A stretch of 64,000 nucleotides of DNA from assembly GCF_963678975.1 (NCBI RefSeq), contig NC_089274.1:26449053-26513052 (forward strand), written 5' to 3'. The position numbers and the translations under genes are program-made. Origin of the DNA: Dysidea avara. Its lineage: Eukaryota; Porifera; Demospongiae; Dictyoceratida; Dysideidae. Of the stretch, positions 10,810-23,150 are shown one piece after another; the first letter of the stretch is position 1, and the number at the start of each line of letters is the position of its first letter. The notes beneath the pieces were generated by a model. It did no database searches, had not been told where the DNA came from, and was given only the letters and a program-made list of their open reading frames with translations.

Positions 10810-12229
10810 AAACAGACTAAAATACATACTTGCTCTTTTTTGCACATCTGTGACACTTTTGAGGAGTTGCTATCATCAAAGATTGCATATTCTGGAGATT
10901 CCTTCATCAATTAAGTAAAATTTTATACAATGCACATCATCACGTGTTTACATTTTGAAATTTGAGTGATCTTGGATTGAGCACATGCGATTTTGGTGAA
11001 CTTTCTTAGTTGAAAACAGTATACTGGACGTAATGGTAGATCGATGGAAAACTGATATGGCTACCGTCATCTTCCAAGTCGTGGTGGGAAGAGCTGCGGT
11101 CATGTTATCGTCGAGGATTCCGGAAGCAAGACTAAAATCTCGACTAAAGTATTAGTGTTGAATATATAAAGTACTTGGATATATGAAGTATGCCTAAAGA
11201 AAAGCTGTATACAAGTATGGAAGAGTGAAAAAGAAGTCGTTACTAGGGCTGGAGCATTAAGTCAGTTGCTTCTGTAATATTCATGCGGTAATATTAATAA
11301 CTGCTACAACAACTGTCTGTGCAACTGTGGTCCAACAATGCTAAGATGATCTTGAGGTACTGGGCCCTTCAGGGCTCGGATGATGATGACAATCCCCTTT
11401 TCCCCTAGTAATAGTTTCCCCCTGTAGCTAGCTGTAGTTTATGTAGTTGTAATAGTTGTTTGTAATTGCAATAGGTATTTATATATACCTTTAAATAAAT
11501 TAAAAAATATGTATTAACAGCTTAGCTGCATAAACAGCAGTGTGGTAGCAAGCTAAGTACACATAGCACTTTAAAACAATCTTTCAAAAGCAAATGTGTA
11601 ATAAAGAGTCCACAGAGATGGGCTCGCATTTTTACTAAGTAGCTTGCGTGGGGGACTCAGGCTGTGCCTGGGGCAACCCTGAAGGCTAGCTACGCCCCTG
11701 TATTTACAGGAAGAAACAATGCAGTTTTCACGCATACGTAGCTCCGTGCTCCCTTCTCGAATTGGAATCATTTTTATGCTGCAAACGCCCTCTACCTTCA
11801 AGACTCCACATACCAAATTTTAGCAAGAATGCTTAACACAATTGTGAAATATAAGCCTTCAAAATTTGGTGATTTCTTCGTTTTTTTCCCCTTCGTTAGG
11901 GTTTCCAATGTAAAAATTTGACTTCTTCAAAATAATTTGCTAACTGCTGTTACATGTTGGGCTAACTCTCACTTGAATACAGCTGCAGCGGCAATAAATT
12001 CCATTGCCTTCTTGGGGTAGAAATCGATCGAAATATCTGCAAAATCTGACATTATGAGCTGTAACTCTCAGAAGACTTGATCCTTTATCGCAATACTGGA
12101 GTTCAATCTTCCTCTGTGAGTAAACCTTCACCTAAAAGCATTGGTAGTTCGATTGGTGAGGTAGGTTTCCTGTCACTGCATTATTTGAGCATGATTTTGG
12201 GTTCCAAAAACAGGTTTTCGTCTACGGAC
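10810..12229. other. Unassigned intergenic DNA between units 1 and 2
   Basis: Apart from the retroelement tail at 11330-11515 and a short TAGCTACGCCCCTG motif near 11689 (a lone CAGGGGCGTAGC-type terminus), I recognise nothing. The open frames are short (81 codons or fewer) and show no family features. Confidence 0.4.
11330..11515 (+). mobile_element. Retroelement 3' end with A-rich tail
   Basis: Contains GATCTTGAGGTACTGGGCCC and AATCCCCTTTTCCCCTAGTA, then a TTGTAATAG stretch, and ends in AATAAATTAAAAAAT. The same sequence occurs on the minus strand at 17690-17816. The layout (last codons, stop, short UTR, A-rich tail) fits a 5'-truncated LINE. No RT domain is left. Confidence 0.5.
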
Positions 12230-12950
12230 CAGGGGCGTAGCCAAGGGTGGGCATGGGCGGGCATTTGCCCAGCCATCAGAGTTTCTTGCCCAACCATCAC
12301 AAACTTTTGCCTAACCATTACAAGTAGTTTAAGATTCACACGAGGATTGACAACAGCACACAAAACAACCGTATTTTAATATTGTAAAGCGTAAACGTGT
12401 ACCTCATTTGTTGAACCATGACTTCGAAGAAGGGATCGAGATAGATGGTGTATCACATGACCCATTAGGAGAAAATCCCTTGGGAAGTCCCTATAATGAC
12501 ACTTCATGTAGACACACGTGCTACACTCCTTGGCTTCGAAATTTAAAATGGAGTCAAAGCGTGGTACACTATAGTCATGGTAGCTACTGTATCTCTAAGT
12601 CACAGTGAGTGATAATCATCAGTAGGATTTAGTGTGGATGGTGCTGGCAGCAAAAGATTCCATTTCAGTAAATTTGTCAAGCGTATTTTTTTGATAAGGA
12701 AAGTACCGTATAGCCTAACTTGCTGATAAAAGAAAATGGGAAAATGTACTCTTCTAGATAACAATAATGGCATATGCAAATGGAGCTGGAAATGGAGGAA
12801 AGGTCAAGTCGCTATAAAGTGTAACGTGCACAATTTGTATTGATTAACCGAGTTGTGGTTACACCAGATTCATGCAAAATGTATATTGGCTGCTATAAGT
12901 CTGGGACGAAGCTTTCTTGGCATGCTGATATTTGTGATAAGATTCATAGT

Positions 12951-13205
12951 TCATAAATTAGTGTTGTATCTGTTAAAATCAGACATTACATATCTAGCAG
13001 CTATCCTTTGAACAGATTCTAATTTTTTAATATTAATGTTGGTATAGGGTGACCAAACAAAAGCTGTGTACTCCAAAATTGGTCTGACATATGTACAATA
13101 AGCATCAACTCTAATATTCCTCTGACAGAAATGAGTGTTCTTCTTATGCACACAAGACCTACAGCTACCTATGCTATAATGTAAATAAATGCTACTTGCA
13201 TGCAT
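12951..13205 (-). pseudogene. LINE reverse transcriptase fragment in foldback loop
   Basis: The minus-strand translation holds YVRPILEYTAFVWSPYTN, then KKLESVQRIAARYVM. This is the conserved thumb-side segment after the RT catalytic core in CR1/L2/Jockey-type non-LTR elements (RPILEYA..VW.P, then LE.VQRRAAR). About 84 codons remain, with no YADD box and no tail. It lies between the two arms of the foldback element. Confidence 0.8.
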
Positions 13206-13849
13206 ACAAACATTTACTAGCTACTTGCTATTCTATTAAACTTGTAGGGCAGGCATCCACCGATGATCGTCGTAGCCGAGCATCATGTGACATCAAACTG
13301 CTGAACCTACAAGAACCAACAATGTAAACAGTTCATGACATATTACTACAATCAACTGACAGTATAGCTTACAGACCAATCACCACAGCGATGAGTAATG
13401 CTTTTTCAAGTAAACGCTACGTGGCCCCAATTGAAGGCGGGGGAGGGGGGCGCTAATTTATGAACTATGACTCTTATCACAAATATCAGCATGCCAAGAA
13501 AGCTTCGTCCCAGACTTATAGCAGCCAATATACATTTTACATGAATCTGGTGTAACCACAACTCGGTTAATCAATACAAATTGTGCATGTGATACTTTAT
13601 AACGTCTTGACCTTTTCTCCATTTCCAGCTCCATTTGCATATGCCATTATTGTTATCTAGAAGAGTACATTTTCCCATTTTCTTTTTATCAGCAAGTTAG
13701 GCTATACGGTACTTTCCTTATCAAAAAAATACGCTTGACAAATCTACTGAAACGGAATCTTTTGATGCCAGCACCATCCACACTGAATCCTACTGATGAT
13801 TATCACTCACTGTGACTTAGAGGTACAGTAGCTACCATGACTATAGCAT

Positions 13850-14715
13850 ACCTCTCAACTTGGAACTGGAATTAACCTTGAGACACCCCAAGTGCATGGC
13901 CTTGGGGTGTCTCAAGGTTAATTCCAGTTCCAAGTTGAGAGGTGCACACTGCAACAGTGTGCACCTCTCAACTTGGAAGAGGTGCAACAGTGCAACACAT
14001 CTACTTGGAAGAGGTGCAACAGTGCCTCTCAACTTGGAAGAGGTGCAACAGTGCCTCTCTACCTCTCAACTTGGAAGAGGTGCAACAGTGCACACACATT
14101 TTATTAAAAATAGAATGTCAACAAGCATGAACTAGCTATACTGCATGCATACTGCTGTTATTTGCAGCTTATTTCTGTGTTCTATGGTGTTAATCTTCAC
14201 ATAGAATCTAAGCAACCTGGAATTCCAAGCACGGTGTAGAATCACGTGAATCATAAGTCTGCTTATTCAGCTTTATGCCTATCTTTGTGATGATTGTAGG
14301 TATCACTAATCCTTTCACTAGGTCAGAATCTGCCCTCTGCTCTGGCACGTGATATATTTCCCGCCGTCTATCTTAGTAACCAAGTCCATTCAAAGTTGAT
14401 TAATGCTAGAAAAACTTATTTACTACTAAACAAAAGCAAGAAGTCATCTTACCATGCTATAATACAGCCTTGGGTTACAGGTTGGCTCCAGTCTTTTATA
14501 GATTTGAGCGCCATAAATTTTAAATGTTCATCACGTGAGTACCATTTCTTATATTAAGTTGACGAAAAGTTTTTGATTGTGGGTTTGAATTTTGTTTATA
14601 AGTGAAAACCTTGAGAATTCTTTGAGATCTGGAGCATGACCTTGAGAAATTAGCACCTAACCGTGAGACCTTGAGAAGAGGCCCAAAAACTTGAGTCTCA
14701 TGAGAGTTGAGAGGT
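13850..14715. mobile_element. Element nested in the foldback right arm
   Basis: Left ACCTCTCAACTTGGAACTGG and right ACCTCTCAACTCTCATGAGA (minus strand) are inverted. The first 94 bp form a perfect hairpin: 43-bp arms with an 8-base loop TGCATGGC (13850-13943). A second hairpin (13941-13965) and four or so tandem copies of CTTGGAAGAGGTGCAACAGT follow to about 14095. The remainder (14100-14700) has no recognisable gene. It interrupts the right arm exactly where the left arm is continuous near 12575. Confidence 0.75.
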
Positions 14716-15169
14716 CTGCAGTATAGTGTACCATGCTTTGACTCCATTTTAAATTTCGAATTTAAACCGTGGCAAGGAGTGTGGCACGTGCGTCTACATG
14801 AAGTGTCATTATAGGGACTTCCCAAGGGATTTTCTCCTAATGAATCACGTGATACACCATCTATCTCGATCCCTTCTTCGAAGTCATGGTTCAACAAATG
14901 AGGTACACTTACGCTTTACAATATTAAAATACGGTTGTTTTGTGTGCTGTTGTGAATCCTCGCGTGAATCTTAAACTACTTGTGATTGTTGGGCAAAAGT
15001 TTGTGATGATTGGGCAAGAAACTCTGATGGTTGGGCAAATGCCCGCCCATGCCCACCCTTGGCTACGCCCCTGACGAACAGGCGTACTTATTATACGGTT
15101 GTGCCTTTGTTCACAGGCGAATCTATCCCCGCTTAGTTCATGTCTCTAGGCCTTGTAGTTTTCTCAAAC

Positions 15170-15560
15170 ATATATTATTTATTTATTTATTACGTAATTT
15201 TAACCGCATTTCGTATTATTCTTAGTACTTGGTTGTATAATTATTACAGTAAATTTGTAAGGCTAAACAGCCTGTTACACCTGATCAACAGGTAAAAAAG
15301 TACAAGTAAACTAATTACATACACATATACATAGTGTTAGATGAATAATGATCAATCAATTTTTTAAAATCATCAACTGATGCTGCACAGACCACTTCTT
15401 GGGGTAAGTTATTCCAGTGAATGTGCTCATATGGAAACAATTTTGCAACATTAGTGAATGTTCTATTAGAGTATGTAAATACAGTCTTCATGGATTTCAT
15501 TGATACACATAACACATTCAGAACGTTTGTGTGTATAGACACTTAGTAAAGTGCTATATA
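15170..15560 (-). pseudogene. LINE 3' end: RT C-terminus plus tail
   Basis: The minus-strand frame 15315-15542 holds NRTFTNVAKLFPYEHIHWNN, then LPQEVVCAASVDDFKKLID. This is the familiar C-terminal block of CR1/L2-type RTs (F.R....WN.LP..VV.A.S...FK..L). After the stop come about 120 bp and a minus-strand AATAAATAAATAA tail at 15178-15192. A 5'-truncated, dead insertion. Confidence 0.8.
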
Positions 15561-16058
15561 CATCATATGGACCAATGAATTTGCTTTAATAACATTTAAG
15601 AAACCAAATATGTCATACCTGTCTCATTGAGTGGTATGAATATACTTAACAGTTGTAAGGATTTCATAACTAAGTAGCTGACCACTAAAGAAGGCAATAC
15701 AGAGCAACTGACTTTAAGTACAATTATTTCTGATATACAAAACAACTATTTTGAAGTTCTCTAATAAAGCAGTCGGCCAGGTTTGGATTTAATTTGTTTA
15801 CAGTAAACAGTGATCACTTGAAAAAATTGAAGGGTTTGCCTTGAAGACAATTATTATGTGCACTGTATGAGCTAATGAATTCCCTTCAATAATGAATCAT
15901 GTTAAAGAAAATTAATGCGACATAGAAAAGGCTTACTGTTGCATATTGCCATATGAATATAATTTGCACTTGTAGGGATTTCACTGGTTAGATAGGCAAC
16001 TGATCAACAACTCAAGATGTTTGTATACATCAATCTTCTCTCAGTATGGTAATCTCTG

Positions 16059-16379
16059 TTATATGACAGAAAGATTTTCAAACACTCTAATAAAGCAGTC
16101 TGTCTTTTTTTTTTTGTATTGAATTCTTCCATATGTGGTAAAAAACTTGTTCAACATTTCCGCTTTATCTTTATCAGTTGCTGCTTCAACATCATTAAGT
16201 GACTCATCAACCAGTGTAGGAATAACCCTACTATTGGTATATGCTTCGCTATAAAGTTTTTGTGTGCACTTTATACGTAATATAATAGCATTCCAATAAA
16301 TGTAGGCCAGGTATTCATGGACAAGTTTCTGCATTTGCCATGTGTGATTCATAAAAGTCAATTTGAAAACTTTCAACAA
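16059..16379 (-). pseudogene. LINE fragment from the region before RT
   Basis: The minus-strand frame includes VIPTLVDESLNDVEAATDKD, then KAEMLNKFFTT. It resembles the linker between endonuclease and RT in non-LTR elements (IP.L.......D...KA..LN.FF). The frame runs into an A-rich segment and degrades. It may be the same element as 15170-15560, separated by deletions, since both are minus strand and in the expected order. The intervening 15560-16059 shows nothing recognisable. Confidence 0.6.
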
Positions 16380-16456
16380 GCACTGATGTTTAAATTATTT
16401 TGCTGCATAGAATACTATAGTGAAGACAATGCTTATATATATATATATATATACTA

Positions 16457-16725
16457 GATGAATAAAATATTGAAAATTTTAAAAGGAGAATAGGATCTCT
16501 GAAAAAAGCCATGAAACAAGAAGGGATCGCTGAGGTGATAATGTAAACCACAAATCCTATTTTGACTTATCTCAAAATGACAGAGCATGTAACTAAAATT
16601 TATGAGACAGAGTCAAAATAGGGATTTGTGGTTTACATTACCACCCCAGTGGTCCCTTCTTGTTTCGTGGCTTTTTTCAGCGATCCCTATTCTCCTTTTA
16701 AAATTTTCAATTTTTTTTATTCATC
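16457..16725. mobile_element. 269-bp palindromic MITE with TA duplication
   Basis: TA at 16455-16456 and 16726-16727. The left end GATGAATAAAATATTGAAAA mirrors the right end GATGAATAAAAAAAATTGAA, and the inverted match continues through AAAAGGAGAATAGG and GTAAACCACAAATCC almost to the centre near 16590. It inserted at the end of a TA microsatellite. Tc1/mariner-like by TA duplication; non-coding. Confidence 0.85.
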
Positions 16726-17384
16726 TATAGTTTTTGTACTTTTTATTAATCCAGTAAATGGATTGTTTTATTGATAATGATAATTGTTGTAGATATGTAT
16801 AGCAATTTAAATTAGTGGCTGTCAAGTTCAGTGTAAGCTTTGTTGTTACCAGACACACCTGACTGCATTATTAGAGTATTTACCTGACTGCTCTTGGCTG
16901 TGAACATTACACACATTCCTAATATTGAGCAGTTGTTGTTTAACGTGTCTTACTACATGTGTCAAGACTCTAGTCTCTTAATCATTGTCGTCTCATTAGC
17001 ATCCTCATGAGGTATTCATGAATACACACCAGATGGTATGACACTGAGCTAGCTACAAGGCATGGAAATCTGACAAGTATATAGTCTCAGGACTCATAGT
17101 CATTGTCGTCACATTAGCATCCTCAAGCAGTGCAGCTGAGCTCATGAATGTATACCAGATGGTATGATACTGAGCTAGCTACCTGTCACAAGACATGCAT
17201 GGACTTTGTTTACAAGCATAAAATTATCAGTCAGTGGTTGTGCATTTATTATTTCAGCCAAGACCGTACACAGTAAGAATCACATTAAAGTTTCTCCAGG
17301 GTACATATTGTATTGAGCATATTATTATGATTGGCTCACTAGTGCACAGTACTATAAATGATATGTTACAGTTTGTTGTTCATG

Positions 17385-17580
17385 TTTAGTATTATCAGGC
17401 CCATACCCAGGGGGGGTTCGGTCGAACCCCTATCTATTTTAAACTGGAAGTTTTATTTTTACTGTAAAACTATCTTTTCAACTGTAATCTGTGTTCTAGC
17501 ATTCATTACACGCCTTCCATGGCTTCTACCAGCTGAACCGCGTGTGGCTTCCAGGTATTAACCATAGCATTTCAAGGTTA
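17385..17580 (+). repeat. Repeat with GGTTCGGTCGAACC hairpin
   Basis: Starts TATCAGGCCCATACCCAGG and holds the self-complementary GGTTCGGTCGAACC. The same sequence is at 35945-36115. The hairpin recalls a tRNA T-arm, but no acceptor stem, D-arm or A-box follows. It marks the left border of units 2 and 3. Confidence 0.5.
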
Positions 17581-17689
17581 TCTGTGTACATAGAAACCAC
17601 TTGAATACAGACAGTGGTTTTCTTTCTATCACTAAGGCTTCCATTATCAGAGTGTCTATGTCCAACGGTATACGAAAGTAACTATTACA

Positions 17690-17816
17690 ATTACAAACAA
17701 CTATTACAACTACATAAACTACAGCTAGCTACAGGGGGAAAACTATTACTAGGGGAAAAGGGGATTGTCATCATCATCTGAGCCCTGAAGGGCCCAGTAC
17801 CTCAAGATCGGTATAC
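17690..17816 (-). mobile_element. Retroelement 3' end, minus copy
   Basis: Reverse complement of 11340-11482, including GGGGATTGTCATCATCATC and the CTGAAGGGCCCAGTACCTCA block. It lies in a stretch (17640-18235) missing from unit 3 at 36170-36180, so it arrived by insertion after the units duplicated, or unit 3 lost it. Confidence 0.5.
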
Positions 17817-18239
17817 TGGTGGATGTAAGAGCCACCTATCAGCTATTGACACCAATGTGGTATGCCCCAAGCATTCAACTTTAGGGCACGTGTCTAGTAG
17901 TGCCCCGAGCATTCGACTTTAGCCGGGACACGTCTAGTAGTTTCCCCAAGCCGGCATTAGACTTTAGGGGATGCGAAAAGTAGTGTTAACATTAGGTTAG
18001 GGTCGGGTTCAGCTTTGGTTCCTTCTTCTTTAATATAGTACACCCTTGTGGTTTGCTACTATAGTAGCATTTATAATGTAGAAAACAATGGAAGCCAGTA
18101 GCTGGCAGTGGTAGGCCCCATGACTCAAGTGTGGAGGGTCGGGGTTGGGGATCCACTTTAACCTTTTTTTTTTCCATTTTACAGCACCTTTTTTGTCAAA
18201 GTTTTTTTTTTTTTGGTTCACCGGTGGCATTAGCAATGG

Positions 18240-19390
18240 CCTTCTATTATTCTGCGTGCCGTATCTTGAAGGTAAAGGGACACTCCGTCAGTATTGTTTA
18301 CATCGTGAAGCCGTTTAAGTTTATGATGCAATATTACTTAGTTAATGACGTAAATTAATTAAGTAGTGGGAGAAAGTTTCTAAACCATGTTGTACTTATA
18401 CCACTTTGAAGGGATAGCAAAATACAGCTGCATGTAACAACTTGAGCCATGTATTACAACCAGGTGGATGGTTGGGGAGTGACCATCGTAGTTTACAAAG
18501 TGCAATACAGTGATCGTTGTTGAGGCACCCGTTTATTCGTGTGCCACACTGTTTGCAGCTGGGAAAACATGTTAGGCTGTATCTCACCTGCCTAACTATT
18601 GATGTACAAGCCCAAAATCCTGCCATTTCTTGTCCACTTGCCGTAAAAGTACGTATAATTACGGCTATGTAATTATTTCACGGGATGTGGAATTGGACAA
18701 TGGTGAAATGTAAGATTTAGCTTACGTATATATAGCTGAAATGAATGACCCTGAGCAGTCTTAGAAATGATGGAGTGTACATGCACTACACCATATATTA
18801 ATCTCTAGTATGCACTACACCAGGAATTTGTATCAACACAATGATGTGTGAGAAGTTTATTTAATCAGTGCATGCATTTCTACATTTAAGCAATTTCAGG
18901 CTATTCTCAGGACATTGAATGTTAAACCTTTCTCAGTGTCTGGGATTGCCTACCACTTCAATTTAGAACCCCCTTACATGCCTGGTATTCATGATTGTAT
19001 CCATTACATACCATGATGAAATCTATGCTGTGGACATGTATGAATGCTTATGGCTTCTCACAAACAATATGTGGTATCTACAAATAAATTATTACACACA
19101 CCATGCACACCATATACAGCTAGTTTGTAGACTGTAGAGTAGCTAATCTTGGATACACACAGCAACAAAGTCAAATACTGTGAGCTGCAATGTCAATCAT
19201 TATCATGGGTTATCAACAGCATGAAGCCATGTTGTTTATACCAGCAATGTGGTCAGACAATTATGACAACACTCACAAATTTTAATTAACAAGACTAACT
19301 GACTCCACCCAACTTTAGGTTTTGCGTGGAAAGGAAATGGTTTATAGAAACCATATTCATAACAATGAATAATCTCTGGTATTAGCACTA
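18240..19390. other. Shared non-coding spacer, unit 2
   Basis: Collinear with about 36180-37208, except that 18250-18700 and 36200-36520 differ. Short open frames are not conserved between the two copies. I see no gene. Confidence 0.5.
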
Positions 19391-20277
19391 AGGTAAGTGT
19401 CCTATTATGGGACACTTAAACAATTAGCCATATGGCATAATCCAATGATGAGAACATATAAGGTGTCTCAATGTTGTTGGTGTACATAATTATGAGACTG
19501 TGTACATATTATGAGACAGAAAAATGTGCAAACTATTTCAATATCCTCTAACTTGAGTAGATAGCACATAAAGCAATAAAATTTGGACCAGGTACACACC
19601 AATATGTTCTATATAGAATATTAAAATTTGACAGATATTGCTTGTAAGAGAGCAGAATTTCTTTGTATGGCTTCCTGACATGTAAATGTCCATAATTATG
19701 AGACAGCTAATCATATTATGAGACAGTTCTACTTTCAGACACTGACAGTTGCAAATAGCTTCTAATTTATGTGAAGGTACGCTAAAACATTTACTAATAC
19801 ATCTTTTAATAAAAACAAAGTATATCGATAGTCAGTGCAGTACAATTCCAATGTAGAGGCACATATAGCCACTGTATCTGTTTCCTTCACTTCAGATGTT
19901 ACCGAAACATGCCAAAACTAACTCCTTAGCTGAGTGATTACTTTTTCTATCTTTTGGATAATAGATAATGTTTCAAACAACATGTTATGGAGATGTGTTG
20001 CTACACACGGGTTGCATTTCATCATATTTACCAGGGTCATCTTTAGACAGCAAAATTAAGCTTGATTTACGTGGTTTTAAGCTATATCAACATTTTCAAC
20101 AACTCTCATGATTTATGCACTATTTAGCTAAAATTTTTACACACTTGTGAGAACTGGCATGTCAAAAACTCTTTATAGCATGCTACGCACACTAAAGTGA
20201 GTGCATAATAGTAATTATAACTCAAATTATCAAAGTGTCCCATAATACGTACTGTCTCATATTAGGGATACTTACCT
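19391..20277. mobile_element. TIR element rich in ATTATGAGACAG, complete (unit 2)
   Basis: TA flanks both sides (19389-19390 and 20278-20279). Left AGGTAAGTGTCCTATTATGG and right AGGTAAGTATCCCTAATATG (minus strand) are inverted, followed by a shared GGGACACTT. The inside has repeated ATTATGAGACAG. It is present at the same place in all three units, so it predates the duplication. About 887 bp, non-coding. Confidence 0.75.
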
Positions 20278-20279
20278 TA

Positions 20280-21374
20280 TCACTTCAATACATCTTCATG
20301 AGAGACTGCGCTTGTATGGTCGCTCATAGGAAATCGCGATAGTGCGCTTACAGGAAATAGTATGCTCACCAAGTAGAGACGCTATGGGCGATCTGCTAAG
20401 TGTAAGAAGTGTTGCTACAGCCTTGAGTACTTGACTAACGCTAATAAAGTCCAAAGCAACGTAACACAGTAACGGAATCCTGTAACTTAATTGTTATACA
20501 GCTTCTTTAGTATACGGAACTGCTGCCAGTAGTGTAATGGTGAAGACAACTTAGAAAATTTTCGAGGTGTAGGGTGGTTCGTGATCTGTGGAATACTAAT
20601 AGGTCTCAGTAAGCATGGCTATATAGTTTTTAGCTCGAAAAGATGAATTAACTTTTTCTGTACATGGGTGAAACAAAAGAAGAAGAATAGTAATGTGAAT
20701 AATATGAATATGACAAAACGGCATATTTCAGTTGTGTCCCAAATACACATACTGTTTCCTTTTTACTTGATACTTACTAGTGGACTAATACTCATTGCAA
20801 ATAACCACTAGAGGGTTGTTTTGAGTTGTAGGATGCTTTCCAAAGTGGTTTTTAGGTGTGCATTCTATTAGAGTTTTTGTAAAAAACATGGGTGATCCCT
20901 ATTATGAATTCACTATCATGGTTCATGATGAAATATTGCCTCTGGCAGCATTAGTAGTGTCTGGTACATGCTTTCAGTAGTATAATTGGTCTCATGTGGC
21001 TGGACATATACGTGTGGGTGAAAAGGGACACGTTTTCAAACCACTCAACCGCAAGCAAAATTATGGCTGCATAGCCAACAAGTGTGATGTACTAATACCT
21101 ATACAGCTCTGTATCTGATTAATCTTTGCAGATACTTACTACTTACATATTGTGTGTATGTGTGCATGCACGTGAGGCAAATTTGATATATCATAATCGT
21201 AAACAATTGGAAAGTTGTATGAAATACAAAAAAATGTAAATGTATTTAGCTACACATTTCATACATGCCTATATATCTTGTGGCATGCCTTGAATACAAT
21301 GATGATGTTACAAAATTACAATTCATGCTGTGATATATGCTGCAAAATCATAAGCTAGCAATGGACAAAATGCT
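20280..21374. other. Spacer between TIR element and NHL type B, unit 2
   Basis: Collinear with 38122-39259. Open frames present in unit 3 (38077-38319 and 38516-38779) carry stops here: TCGCGATAG near 20333, and TAG in CACTAGAGGG near 20809. The region is therefore not coding. It would be the 3' flank of the minus-strand NHL exon. Confidence 0.6.
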
Positions 21375-22295
21375 TTAACTGTGTGTGGTTGGAAATATTT
21401 GGATTCTTTGGTTGCGATGATCACAGACATATAATTCACCTTTGGAACTAATGGCTTCACCTTGTGGACAGCAGAATTGGCTTACTTTGCTCCCACATGA
21501 TCTAAATATGTGAACACACTCTCCGTCGCCATCAAATATTGATACTCATTGGTTGTAAGTGTCAGCCACAAAGATGTATCCTTCAGCGTCAACGGCTAGA
21601 CTCCTTGGTTGGTATAACTGACCCCAGTCATTCCTGGATCACCAAACTTGTCAACATAATGTCCATCAATGGTAAACTTGTATACATAGCGATAACCGAC
21701 ATCAACAACAAACAAGTGATCACTGATGGCTACATCATGAGGCTGACTAAGATACGAAGTTCCTATAGTACCACAGAAAGTGCCATTGTTTTGAAACACT
21801 GCAATACGTGAATTGCCTGTGTCTGTTACGTATACTCTGTCTTCGTGAACTGCAATCCCAGTTGGTTACCTCAACTGTCCACATCCTCTACTACCAAACT
21901 GGAGCAAGTACTTTCCTTTGATATCAAACTTTTGCACCCTATTATTCTTGATTTCAGCAACATAAGGAGAACCGTCACTGCCAAATGCAATTCCAGATGG
22001 ATGTTCAAACTGGCCATTGCCTTTACCTTTGGTACCAAATCTTTGACTCAAGCTGTCATCATCATTGTATTTGTATACACAATTGTTGGAATAGTCGGTT
22101 GTTGCCCATGTACCATCCTTGTCAAAAGCAATGGAATAGACATGACCCATTTCGCCTTTGTTTTTTTTTGTCTCACTGGGACAACCCACTGTCAGGTACC
22201 TTGCATGATCCTTGCTCAGGGTTGCTGTTATTAGGGAAGATGTTTGCATGTTTTTTGTTCAAGTTTGTTGTTTCTTTCAATTCCTTGCTCATCAT
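21375..22295 (-). pseudogene. NHL-repeat protein exon, copy N2 (type B), broken
   Basis: Type B begins with MMSKELKE on the minus strand at 22295, differing from type A only upstream of KDHARYLT. Three lesions are visible. There is a 10-base insertion near 22210 (compare 40100 in N4). A nonsense change near 21868 turns the Gln codon after GCGQLR into TAA. A 1-base deletion near 21632 (CCAGTCATTCC where other copies have CCAGTTCATTCC) shifts the frame after DPGM. The blades SIAFDKDGTWATTDYSNN and HPSGIAFGSDGSPYVAE remain legible. Six blades once, now a pseudogene. Confidence 0.8.
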
Positions 22296-23150
22296 CTATG
22301 CATAAATAATGCATACACATTGTTACCTTTTGTGACAGTTATACCCATTTTGTTGTACCTAACAATTGCAGTTATAATTTTAGTAGTGTCATGGTGAAGA
22401 ACAATAAGTTATAATTACTTTGATAACAATCAGTGCCCGTGTTTGACTGAACATTTAAATCATATAAAACCACACTAAGTTTAAATTTCTGGATATGTGG
22501 CAATATGTCACCGTTATCATGATGTTGAAACAGACATTTTGAATTTTTGATAAGCTGTTGTATCACAATCTGCCAATGCAGTACTAGCCAGTTAGCTACA
22601 TTCATGACTACAGTTGTCATTAACTACATTCATTAGTGTTACATATGCGTACTCTTATCACATGGCATACATCGTAGTCTCCAGTGAAGTTATCACTCTC
22701 TACAACACTAGTTTGGATCCCAAAAGCTACTCAACCCTTTTTTTTATTAGATGTACAATAAAATTGTATTTCCGTTACACCAATAATCACCATTCATCAA
22801 TGACAACAGCATTCATCATTAAACAACAGGTGTTGTTTGTGTCCAGTGACCACTGCTGAGTTTGCATCATCTGACCCCTTGATAATTCCCTTGTTGAGTC
22901 TACTGTTTGGCAACTACTATAGTCATTGGCCTTTGTGGGTGTCATGAGGATATCCTTAATAGCCCACGTTCCCATATATGTATATATATAGTCGTCACAT
23001 GTCACCAAAAATGTTCAGGTTGATTCCATAGTCAGGTTGACGCCATTGACATGCTATTAGTCCCTATGGTTACTAAAATTATAATGTGCACAGAAAAACA
23101 GAGTATACAGACACACTGCCATCATTAATTGTTAAATGTACAAAAGCCAA
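22296..23150. other. Shared spacer upstream of NHL type B, unit 2
   Basis: Collinear with 40167-40960. If N2 and N4 are spliced exons, their upstream exon should lie here on the minus strand, but I find no RING, B-box or other recognisable domain. Open frames are short and differ between the copies. Confidence 0.5.

Larger units (their letters stand above)
12230..15073. mobile_element. 2.84-kb foldback element with CAGGGGCGTAGCC ends
   Basis: A giant inverted repeat. The left arm is 12230-12961. The right arm is 13453-13849 plus 14716-15073, split by a nested element. Both termini read inward CAGGGGCGTAGCCAAGGGTG. The flanking hexamers ACGGAC and ACGAAC could be a diverged target duplication. 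The arms encode mirrored short frames (MLNHDFEEGIEIDGVS at 12408 plus and 14897 minus), which shows that those frames are repeat sequence. The loop (12962-13452) carries a LINE fragment. No transposase is seen. Confidence 0.85.

Noticed and set aside
10581..10910. Repeated CPGTGPSNHCW and ARAPAVITWACA peptides on both strands
   Set aside because: They translate the 33-bp duplication inside the 142-bp MITE.
14520..14897. 125-codon minus-strand frame starting MLNHDFEEGIEIDGVS
   Set aside because: The same peptide appears on the plus strand at 12408 because both lie in inverted arms of the foldback element; it extends into unrelated DNA.
17405..17425. tRNA T-arm-like GGTTCGGTCGAACC
   Set aside because: No acceptor stem, anticodon arm or A-box around it, and the stretch is a dispersed repeat also at 35963.
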